Assembly: GCA_023246555.1 (NCBI GenBank)
Contig: JAHFIC010000009.1
Span: 1 to 19,931, forward strand
DNA length: 19,931 nucleotides
Reading direction: 5' to 3'
Source: Candidatus Magasanikiibacteriota bacterium
GTDB lineage: Bacteria; Patescibacteriota; Patescibacteriia; Magasanikbacterales; UBA922
Shown: positions 6,653-13,203 of the stretch, piece by piece
How positions within the stretch are numbered: position 1 is the first letter of the stretch
Layout: every line of letters begins with the position of its first letter
Program-made: the position numbers and the translations under genes
The notes under the pieces: generated by a model
What the model was told of the DNA's origin: nothing
The model's database searches: none
The model's input: only the letters and a program-made list of their open reading frames with translations

Positions 6653-7444
6653 ATGAAAAAATACCTCCGTATCTACAAACGATTGCTTGAAAATGCCCTT
6701 TCCTACCAGGCCCAACGTCGCGGCGATACGTGGATGAAACTTTTTTTGAATATCCTCTGGATCGGAATGCTCTTTCTCTTTATCAATGTTTTTTTCGAGC
6801 ACACGCAATCATTCGCCGGCTGGAGCAAAGAAGAAGTCTATCTCCTCACATTCTTTTGGATTTGCATCGACGAAATCATGATTCTTTTCTTTGAACAAAA
6901 TCTTACCGCGATTCCGGACATTGTCACCGATGGCGGGCTGGATCTTTACCTCACAAAACCCGTAAACACCCTGTTTCTCGTGAGTACGCAAAAAGTGCTT
7001 CTGTTTTCTTTGTATCGCTTGATACTCGAAGGTGCCTTGCTTTTGGGATTTTTGACGTATTATCCACATCTCTTTTCGATCTGGCAATTTATTTTTGCCA
7101 TACCGCTCTTCCTCTGCGGAATCATGACGACCTATGCGTTTCTTTTACTCTTGAATACTTTGAGTTTTTGGTTTTTCCGCATTGACAATGTGAATGATTT
7201 GTGGCTCAGCATCGCAAATGATGTCGGCAAATATCCCATCGACGCGCTCCCGCGATCGCTTCGTACGCTTTTTCTCACCCTCATCCCCGTCGCGTTTGCC
7301 GCATATGTTCCAACAGCAACCCTTCTTGGAAAAATCTCAATCTATGGTATACTCTACGCTCTCATTTTTGCGCTTGGGATTCTCGTCTTTGCCTTATCGT
7401 TTTGGCGATTTTCGGTGAAGCGCTATTCGAGCGCATCGAGTTAA
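6653..7444 (+). CDS. ABC-2 type permease, copy B1
   Basis: 263 aa, about six membrane helices. It begins MKKYLRIYKRLLENAL and has the family-like segment GGLDLYLTKPVNTLF near residues 94-107. It ends FSVKRYSSASS. It is the paralogue of B2: both share the GW near residue 57, LY/TKPV in the same place, the sequence PLSVLP/PIDALPRS-like near the end, and the SSAS tail. Expected to pair with an A-type permease and the ATPase at 9042-10025. An AAGGA motif about 7 bp upstream supports the ATG at 6653. It is separated from A2 by only 6 bp, so these are cotranscribed. Confidence 0.88.
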   Translation: MKKYLRIYKRLLENALSYQAQRRGDTWMKLFLNILWIGMLFLFINVFFEHTQSFAGWSKEEVYLLTFFWICIDEIMILFFEQNLTAIPDIVTDGGLDLYLTKPVNTLFLVSTQKVLLFSLYRLILEGALLLGFLTYYPHLFSIWQFIFAIPLFLCGIMTTYAFLLLLNTLSFWFFRIDNVNDLWLSIANDVGKYPIDALPRSLRTLFLTLIPVAFAAYVPTATLLGKISIYGILYALIFALGILVFALSFWRFSVKRYSSASS

Positions 7445-7450
7445 TCTGGT

Positions 7451-8248
7451 ATGAAAAAATATCTGTACGTCTTCATCACCAACATCAAAGAAGCGTTCAT
7501 GTGGCGCGAGAATCTTTTTATTTGGATTGTGATTAATGCGCTTACCTACGCCGTCTATCCGTTTATTTTTATCGCAATCTACGGAAACCGAGAGGAACTT
7601 GGCGGGTACACCCGGGCGATGCTGGTCACCTATTTTATCCTCATGCCGCTCATTGATTCCCTGACACTCTCGTACGTGTGGGACGACATGGGCAAACACG
7701 TGCGCGAAGGCACGATCGGGCAGTATCTGGCAAAACCAATGTCGTACCTTGCGTTTATGTTTTTTAGCGAGGCAGGATCGAGGGTAGTCAGATTTCTCCT
7801 CTCCCTTCTGATTGTCGCCATCGTCATCCCATTTGCCCGGCACTTCATCGTCCTTCCGCACCTCTCGCTCCCACGATTTTTCCTCTTTCTTGCGAGCCTT
7901 GCGTTCGGAGTGGGTTTAGGATTTTTGACCGCCAGCGCCTTGGGTCTAATATCATTTTGGACAACGCGGTCTGATTGGGCGCTCCATTCGTGGTGGGCGT
8001 TGTCCGCATTTGCGGCCGGATACGTGGCGCCAACAACGCTCTATCCGCCCACGTTCCAAATCGTAATATCATATCTTCCCTATTCGCTTCTCATTGAAAC
8101 ACCGATTCGAATCTTGCTTGATACCATTACTACACCAGAAGTCATCCATCGATTCCTGGTGGGTGCCATATGGCTCGGCCTCCTCGGCGGACTGAATGCG
8201 TATATTTGGCGCCGCGGCGTGCGTAGAGTTGATATTGTCGGCATATGA
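7451..8248 (+). CDS. ABC-2 type permease, copy A2
   Basis: 265 aa with about six membrane helices. It is the paralogue of A1: ungapped match through residue 96, including YGNREELGGYTRA (44-56) and GTIGQYLAKP (87-96), and the same WRRG...GI ending. It starts 6 bp after the B1 stop with no clear Shine-Dalgarno, and its stop overlaps the B2 start as ATGA, so translation of this pair is likely coupled. Role: half of the exporter pore; substrate unknown. Confidence 0.88.
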   Translation: MKKYLYVFITNIKEAFMWRENLFIWIVINALTYAVYPFIFIAIYGNREELGGYTRAMLVTYFILMPLIDSLTLSYVWDDMGKHVREGTIGQYLAKPMSYLAFMFFSEAGSRVVRFLLSLLIVAIVIPFARHFIVLPHLSLPRFFLFLASLAFGVGLGFLTASALGLISFWTTRSDWALHSWWALSAFAAGYVAPTTLYPPTFQIVISYLPYSLLIETPIRILLDTITTPEVIHRFLVGAIWLGLLGGLNAYIWRRGVRRVDIVGI

Positions 8249-9036
8249 AGCTCCACCATTATCTCCGCGTCTACCAGCAAATCATCCGAAACGGGCTGGC
8301 GCAAAGCGTCGCCTACCGCATGGAATTTCTTCTTCGCATTGTGATTGGGCTCCTCTGGGCGTCTGTATCCGTTGGGATTCTTGAAATCATGTTCCTGCAC
8401 ACCGAGGCGATCAACGGGTGGAAAAAACCGGAATTATATCTCGTACTCCTTTCATTTAATGTCACTGTCCATATCGCCGACGCCTTTGCCCGCCGGATCC
8501 AATATCTGGAAGAATACATCCGTCTAGGGAAGCTCGATCCGTATTTTACCAAGCCGGTAGACGCACAATTTCTGATGGTATTTCTCGAGCTTGATATCGC
8601 CGGACTCGTGTATCCGATCGGTTACGCGATTCCGATTTTATTTTTTCTTCTGCCGAGCATTCATGAAATTCCCTGGGGTCGATTGCCGCTCTTCATCACC
8701 CTCCTTTTCTTGGGAAACATTCTTTGGATCTGCGTCAAAACCATGATCATGACGCTCAACTTTTGGCGACAGCGCATGGACAATTTAACGATTCTTGCTT
8801 TGCTCATGGCAGAGACTGGCCGCTACCCACTGTCGGTCCTCCCGAAACCGATCCAGTACTTTTTTTATTCGGTTTTTCCGATCGCCTTTTTCGGTATTGT
8901 TCCGGCAGAAGCGCTTCTGAATCGGATCTCGTGGACGGCAATCATTGGCGCTCTGGTAGTGACGTTTGTTATGATAATGAGCGCGCGTCTCCTGTGGCAA
9001 TTTGCCATTAAAAACTATTCAAGCGCATCTAATTAA
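8245..9036 (+). CDS. ABC-2 type permease, copy B2
   Basis: 263 aa with about six membrane helices, paralogue of B1 (GKLDPYFTKPVDAQF against GGLDLYLTKPVNTLF; tail FAIKNYSSASN against FSVKRYSSASS). The ATG overlaps the A2 stop by 4 bp, and the ATPase begins 5 bp after its stop. With A2 it forms the second heteropair of the locus. Heteropairs of this permease family with one ATPase are a known arrangement; four permeases with one ATPase is less usual. Confidence 0.88.
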   Translation: MKLHHYLRVYQQIIRNGLAQSVAYRMEFLLRIVIGLLWASVSVGILEIMFLHTEAINGWKKPELYLVLLSFNVTVHIADAFARRIQYLEEYIRLGKLDPYFTKPVDAQFLMVFLELDIAGLVYPIGYAIPILFFLLPSIHEIPWGRLPLFITLLFLGNILWICVKTMIMTLNFWRQRMDNLTILALLMAETGRYPLSVLPKPIQYFFYSVFPIAFFGIVPAEALLNRISWTAIIGALVVTFVMIMSARLLWQFAIKNYSSASN

Positions 9037-9041
9037 TTTAT

Positions 9042-10025
9042 ATGCCCATCATCCAAGTCAAAAGCTTAAGCAAAACCTACGAGTACTACAAAAAGCAGGC
9101 GGGGCTCTGGAATTCAGTGAAGAGTTTGTTTCACCGTGAAAAGCTTTTTACCCAAGCGGTAAAAAACGTAAATTTTTCCATTGCGGAAGGTGAATTTGTC
9201 GGTTTCCTGGGGCCAAATGGCGCGGGAAAGACGACGACCTTGAAAATGCTCTCCGGCATCCTCTATCCCACAAGCGGCGAAGCCTCTGTCCTCGGCTACA
9301 CGCCATGGAAACGCCAGCCGGTATTTCAAAAGCAATTCGCGCTCGTCATGGGACAGAAAAACCAGCTCTGGTGGGATCTACCGGCGATGGAAAGTTTTCT
9401 GTTGAACAAAGAAATTTACGAGGTACCCGAGAAACAGTTCCGCGCGACCCTCGATGAATTGACTTCCATACTCGATATCCAAAGACTCCTCGACGTGCCG
9501 GTTCGCAAACTCTCGCTTGGCGAACGGATGAAATGTGAATTGGTCGCAGCCCTTTTGCATTCACCAAAGGTACTGTTCCTCGACGAACCGACGATCGGGC
9601 TTGATGTGGTCTCCCAGCACAACATCCGGCAATTTTTGAAAAATTATAATAAAGAAAAAAAGACGACGATTGTGCTCACGTCGCATTACATGGAAGATGT
9701 CGAGGCGCTCTGCGAACGGGTGATTATTATTAACCACGGTGTCGTGATGTATGATGGTGCTCTTAAAAAATTAATCGACCAATATATCGACCACAAAATT
9801 CTTGAGGTTACTTTTACCGAACCCGTCGAGGCGCAGACGCTTTCAGCGTACGGATTGATAAAAGAACAATCTTCACAGCGTGTGGTTCTTGAAGTGCCAA
9901 AAAAAGATATCAAACGCATCGCCTCAACACTAATGGCAAAACTTCCCGTTGACGACCTCCTCATCAACGAGGTTAACATTGACGAAGTGATTCGCAACCT
10001 CTTTACCAACTCAGCGCAATTATAA
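9042..10025 (+). CDS. ABC transporter ATP-binding protein of the ABC-2 exporter
   Basis: 327 aa. All ABC ATPase motifs are present: Walker A GPNGAGKT (57-64), signature LSLGE (157-161), Walker B VLFLDEP with D181-E182, and the H-loop His215 in LTSHYMEDVE. The Q-loop is in VMGQKNQLWWDLPAMES. The N-terminal insert (YYKKQAGLWNSVKSLFHREK) and a C-terminal extension of about 80 residues resemble the ATPases that accompany this permease family. It is the only ATPase in the locus, so it presumably serves both A1-B1 and A2-B2 or a mixed complex. It acts on the cytoplasmic face. It begins 5 bp after B2 and ends 4 bp before the sigma-factor ATG. Confidence 0.95.
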   Translation: MPIIQVKSLSKTYEYYKKQAGLWNSVKSLFHREKLFTQAVKNVNFSIAEGEFVGFLGPNGAGKTTTLKMLSGILYPTSGEASVLGYTPWKRQPVFQKQFALVMGQKNQLWWDLPAMESFLLNKEIYEVPEKQFRATLDELTSILDIQRLLDVPVRKLSLGERMKCELVAALLHSPKVLFLDEPTIGLDVVSQHNIRQFLKNYNKEKKTTIVLTSHYMEDVEALCERVIIINHGVVMYDGALKKLIDQYIDHKILEVTFTEPVEAQTLSAYGLIKEQSSQRVVLEVPKKDIKRIASTLMAKLPVDDLLINEVNIDEVIRNLFTNSAQL

Positions 10026-10029
10026 TTCT

Positions 10030-10584
10030 ATGGGAGAAATTCCAGGAGCATACACTGAGCAAAGCGAGACAAGTAAAATTGTATTCCAGCTCGTTCGCAA
10101 ACATGAAGATGAGTTGCGTCACTATGCTAGATCCATGGCAAAAAACAACGCTGACACAGATGACCTCATGCAGCACATGCAGGAAAAACTCCTTCGTGCC
10201 ATTGTTGAAAATAAAATTGACCTGCAAAAACTGAACCACGGCTACTTTAAGAGGACCCTAAAAAATTTGCATATTGACCAACTCCGAAGCAATGAGCGGA
10301 AGAAGCGAGGAAATGCGGCATACGAAGAAGTTTCATCTCTCGGCGAAGAGTCGTCGAATACGCCGGAAGAACTGACTCAAACAAAAGAACAAATCGAAAA
10401 ACTTCGCGCGCTGTTTGAAGTTCTTGGTGGTACAAAAGACGGTGCTATCGTGAAACAAGCACTTGAGCTGCATTATATCGAAGGAAAAAGTGAACGAGAA
10501 GTCGCGGCTACCATGGGAAAACCAAGATCAACAATCCAAGGATATCTCAAACAGGGTCGCGAATTTCTCCAAGAACATCTCTAG
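10030..10584 (+). CDS. ECF-like sigma-70 family RNA polymerase sigma factor
   Basis: 184 aa. Region 2 is visible around 17-90, with ADTDDLMQHMQEKLLRAI (41-58) matching the DAEDLVQETFLRAL core and GYFKRTLKNLHIDQLRSNERKKR behind it. Region 4 lies at about 138-184 with a clear helix-turn-helix (SEREVAATMGKPRSTIQGYLKQGREFL). An acidic linker with NTPEELTQTKEQ joins them. The length is typical of ECF factors. It starts 4 bp after the ABC ATPase stop, so it is cotranscribed with the exporter and may regulate that or nearby genes. No recognisable anti-sigma gene follows; the next gene encodes a small membrane protein without a zinc anti-sigma motif. Confidence 0.87.
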   Translation: MGEIPGAYTEQSETSKIVFQLVRKHEDELRHYARSMAKNNADTDDLMQHMQEKLLRAIVENKIDLQKLNHGYFKRTLKNLHIDQLRSNERKKRGNAAYEEVSSLGEESSNTPEELTQTKEQIEKLRALFEVLGGTKDGAIVKQALELHYIEGKSEREVAATMGKPRSTIQGYLKQGREFLQEHL

Positions 10585-10590
10585 AACCCA

Positions 10591-10630
10591 TCTCAAAAAT
10601 AATTTTGATTCAGTCTCAAGACAATTTTGA
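10591..10630. promoter_or_regulatory. two tandem dyads, possible operators
   Basis: Two related sites, TCTCAAAAATAATTTTGA (10591-10608) and TCTCAAGACAATTTTGA (10614-10630), start 23 bp apart, about two helical turns. Each has dyad ends TCAA...TTGA. They lie between the sigma gene and the small membrane-protein gene. Binding by any protein is inferred. Confidence 0.4.
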
Positions 10631-10704
10631 ACGAAAAAAGTGAAAATTAAGGAGGCACATTGACGCGCAGAAAAAAAATCTGTACGCTTATGGCGGAGGA
10701 AATC

Positions 10705-10914
10705 ATGATTCAAGAGAGAAGGCAAGGCCACGCGCGCCGACTCGTCTACCGCTATCTGACGTTCGTCTGGATCGCCACGTTTCTCGCGATCGCGCACGTG
10801 CTTTTCCCCGGAGTTTCGCTCTTTGCGTTCGTTATTCCCGGTGGGGCCGCACTTGCGCTTTCCGCATATACCGTCAGAAGAATAGTCGTCAACCACCAAA
10901 AAAAGCGCAAATGA
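10705..10914 (+). CDS. small two-helix membrane protein, unknown function
   Basis: 69 aa from the ATG at 10705, chosen because GGAGG at 10695-10699 sits 5 bp ahead. An in-frame TTG at 10660 with its own GGAGG (10651-10655, 4 bp spacing) would give an 84-aa form. The protein has a basic N-terminus (RRQGHARRLVYR), two hydrophobic helices (YLTFVWIATFLAIAHVLF and about LFAFVIPGGAALALSAYTV) and a basic tail (HQKKRK). I do not recognise a family. Following the sigma factor and preceding a strong terminator, it is the last gene of the plus-strand group, or its own short unit. A regulatory link to the sigma factor is possible but unsupported. Confidence 0.65.
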   Translation: MIQERRQGHARRLVYRYLTFVWIATFLAIAHVLFPGVSLFAFVIPGGAALALSAYTVRRIVVNHQKKRK

Positions 10915-10937
10915 TTCGCGCGACACCACGCCCAACC

Positions 10938-10976
10938 GCCGCTGGCCGAGACCAACACTCACCAGCGGCTTCTTTT
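10938..10976 (+). terminator. intrinsic terminator after the small membrane protein
   Basis: Perfect 8-bp stem GCCGCTGG (10938-10945)/CCAGCGGC (10962-10969) followed by TTCTTTT. It touches the gdh stop codon on the other strand and separates the convergent units. Confidence 0.85.
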
Positions 10977-12210
10977 ATGAAAGACCGCGAAGACGCATAG
11001 CCGAGGCTACGCGATCCACCGCGAGAAGAAATGCACCGGTCCTCATGTCAACGCCATGTTTTTCTTTTTTCTCCCACACGGCGTGGAATGCGTCCACCAT
11101 GATTTTCTCAAGTTTTTCTCGCACTTCGGCATCCGTCCAGTAATAATTCATCGCGTTTTGCACCTGCTCAAAATAACTCACGGTCACGCCGCCGGCATTC
11201 GTTAAAATATCCGGCACGCAGATGATTCCTTTTTTGTAAAAAATCTCGTCGGCGTCCGGCGTTACCGGACCATTAGCAAGTTCGAGAATCACTCCCGCGC
11301 GAATTTTTTCCGCGTTATCTTTTGTAATGGCATTTTCGAGCGCCGCGGGAATAAGCACGTCGACGTCGAGTGTCAACAAATCATCGTTTGATAGCGCATC
11401 TGCACCTTCAAACCCAGAAAGGCTCCCTGTTTTTTCTTTGTGCTCCAAAACACGGGTAATATCAAGCCCATGCTTTGCACATACCCCGCTTCGCGAATCG
11501 CTCACAGCAACAACCGTATACCCAGCATCGTGAAGTATCTTTGCCATGTTGGCGCCGGCATTACCAAATCCCTGAATAGCCACGGTCGTTTTTTTAGGCT
11601 TTTTACCTAATTTGTCCATGAGTTCTTGGAGCACAAACGCCCCGCCCTGCGCGGTCGCCGTGTCCCGGCCGCGTGAGCCACCAAGTTCTAACGGTTTTCC
11701 TGTAATCATGCCTGGCGCGTGCTCGCCAATAATTTTCTCGTACTCATCGAGCATCCAGGCCATGATCTGTCCATTCGTATACACATCCGGCGCTGGCACA
11801 TCTTTGGTCGGACCTAAATATTTGTGAAACGCCTGGACATAAGCGCGTGATAAGCGCTCGAGTTCTTTTTCGGACATTTTTTTTGGATCGACAACAATGC
11901 CGCCTTTTCCACCGCCCAATGGCAATCCCACAACAGCACACTTCATGGTCATCCAAAATGAAAGCGCTTTGACTTCATCTTCCGTCACTCCCGGATGGTA
12001 CCGAATACCGCCCTTAAACGGCCCCCTCGCGTCATTGTACTGACTTCGAAACGCCTGAAATTCTCTCGTCTCTCCATCATCCATTTCTACTGAAAGGCGT
12101 GCAGATAATACGCGTATCGGCTTTTTTAAAATATCCTGAATATTATCTGATAATTTCAAAATACCGGCAGCGCGATCAAGCTGTCGCATCGCGTTGACAA
12201 ATGGGTTCAT
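10975..12210 (-). CDS. gdhA: glutamate dehydrogenase (Glu/Leu/Phe/Val dehydrogenase family)
   Basis: 411 aa, the usual length of the hexameric GDH class. It interconverts glutamate with 2-oxoglutarate and ammonia using NAD(P). The substrate-binding domain has GPFKGGIRYHP (63-73), MKCA with K90 and PLGGGKGG with catalytic Lys102, and PAPDVYT with Asp142. The Rossmann domain has GFGNAGANMAKIL followed by an SDS sequence. The C-terminal NAGGVTVSYFEQVQN is typical. Its ATG overlaps the thioredoxin stop by 4 bp, so it is the last gene of the infB operon and probably translationally coupled to trx. Cofactor preference is not decided by what I can see. In an organism with presumably poor amino-acid metabolism it may be a main nitrogen or carbon entry point (inference). 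Confidence 0.95.
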   Translation of the reverse strand: MNPFVNAMRQLDRAAGILKLSDNIQDILKKPIRVLSARLSVEMDDGETREFQAFRSQYNDARGPFKGGIRYHPGVTEDEVKALSFWMTMKCAVVGLPLGGGKGGIVVDPKKMSEKELERLSRAYVQAFHKYLGPTKDVPAPDVYTNGQIMAWMLDEYEKIIGEHAPGMITGKPLELGGSRGRDTATAQGGAFVLQELMDKLGKKPKKTTVAIQGFGNAGANMAKILHDAGYTVVAVSDSRSGVCAKHGLDITRVLEHKEKTGSLSGFEGADALSNDDLLTLDVDVLIPAALENAITKDNAEKIRAGVILELANGPVTPDADEIFYKKGIICVPDILTNAGGVTVSYFEQVQNAMNYYWTDAEVREKLEKIMVDAFHAVWEKKEKHGVDMRTGAFLLAVDRVASAMRLRGLS

Positions 12211-12530
12211 AGGTTCTTATTGATAAACTCTTTGAGCCGCTCTTTGGAAACGCCGCCGACCAGCCGGTCTGCCACTTGCCCGTTTTTGAAGATAAGAAAA
12301 GTGGGAATGCTCATGACTTGATACTTTCCAGCGGTTTCCTGATTGTCATCCACGTTCAGCTTTCCCATTTTTATTTTCTCCGCCGGCATGGTCTTTGCCA
12401 GCTCCTCAACCAGAGGACCGACAATTTGGCACGGCCCGCACCATGGCGCCCAGAAATCAACAAAAACAGATGTTGTCGACTTCAGTACTTCGGCGTCAAA
12501 ATTTGCATCGGTAAATGTGTGTTCGGACAT
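12207..12530 (-). CDS. trxA: thioredoxin
   Basis: 107 aa from the ATG at 12530-12528 (MSEHTFTDANFD), the normal thioredoxin start and length. A longer frame to 12602 would add an unlikely 24-residue extension that overlaps the upstream gene. The active site is WCGPC (30-34) in the usual WAPWCGPC context, the cis-proline is in SIPTF (Pro76), and the fold ends with GGVSKERLKEFI. Cytoplasmic disulfide reductase. It begins 13 bp after the unknown gene and its stop overlaps the gdh start. No convincing Shine-Dalgarno is close to the ATG. Confidence 0.95.
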   Translation of the reverse strand: MSEHTFTDANFDAEVLKSTTSVFVDFWAPWCGPCQIVGPLVEELAKTMPAEKIKMGKLNVDDNQETAGKYQVMSIPTFLIFKNGQVADRLVGGVSKERLKEFINKNL

Positions 12531-12543
12531 AATGTGTAAATGA

Positions 12544-13194
12544 TCAATTTGGTTTTCCTTCTGGTGGTGAGAGAAACCGCAAATGTATTCGATGCTCCCC
12601 ATCTGGTCCTTGGACTTTGTGATTCAAAGTAAAGCCCTTGCCGAGCAAGTCCGGAATGTCGAACCATCGCTCTTTTGAAAATTGAACCGCGCTGCCTACT
12701 GCATCCTCCGGTTTTGACGAAAGCAATTTTTCTTCCAGTTCTTTTGGATTGCCATCCAAAATCAAAAAATCAATCGTGGTCAAATTATTAAAATCAAGCG
12801 CTCCCCCGATTCGCCGCGGATCAAGACCGACGCTCTCGACATTGCCGCTCCTGTCTCGTTTCTTTTCAATGAGCGCAACACTGTTCGGTGGAAGAATTTT
12901 TGTGACATACTCAATCATCTGAAGAGCCTCCCGGTCCATTCGTCCTTCAGCCAATTCTCTTGTAATCTTCTCCGCATCACTCGGATTCGCGGCCTCCGCG
13001 TCCGCAGCCACCCCTCCTTTTGCCTCATCATCCACTTTGACGTCTGTCATGCCGCCAACCACCTCTCGCCTGCCGGTGTCGAGTGGTACAACTTCAGTCA
13101 CGCCGCCGCCCGGGCCTTGGGAAACCCACTCCCGGCCACTCAACTCGCGATGAATTTTTTCATCACCGTGCGGGAAATGACTTTCTGGTCCCAT
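12544..13194 (-). CDS. hypothetical protein between infB and trxA
   Basis: 216 aa, no recognised family. The N-terminal third is low-complexity and Gly/Glu/Val rich (GPGGGVTEVVPLDTGRREVVGG, then an Asp/Ala-rich stretch), probably disordered. The rest looks folded, with EALQMIEYVTKILPPNSVALIEKKRDRSG, a hydrophobic TIDFLILDG strand, ELEEKLLSS, and an end rich in charged residues (HRIHLRFLSPPEGKPN). No signal peptide or membrane helix. It starts 9 bp after infB and ends 13 bp before trxA, firmly in the operon. Confidence 0.75.
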   Translation of the reverse strand: MGPESHFPHGDEKIHRELSGREWVSQGPGGGVTEVVPLDTGRREVVGGMTDVKVDDEAKGGVAADAEAANPSDAEKITRELAEGRMDREALQMIEYVTKILPPNSVALIEKKRDRSGNVESVGLDPRRIGGALDFNNLTTIDFLILDGNPKELEEKLLSSKPEDAVGSAVQFSKERWFDIPDLLGKGFTLNHKVQGPDGEHRIHLRFLSPPEGKPN

Positions 13195-13203
13195 AGAATA
13201 ATA

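Noticed and set aside
12531..12602. N-terminal extension of thioredoxin
   Set aside because: The 24 extra residues overlap the upstream gene and do not resemble a signal peptide; the internal ATG gives the normal thioredoxin length.
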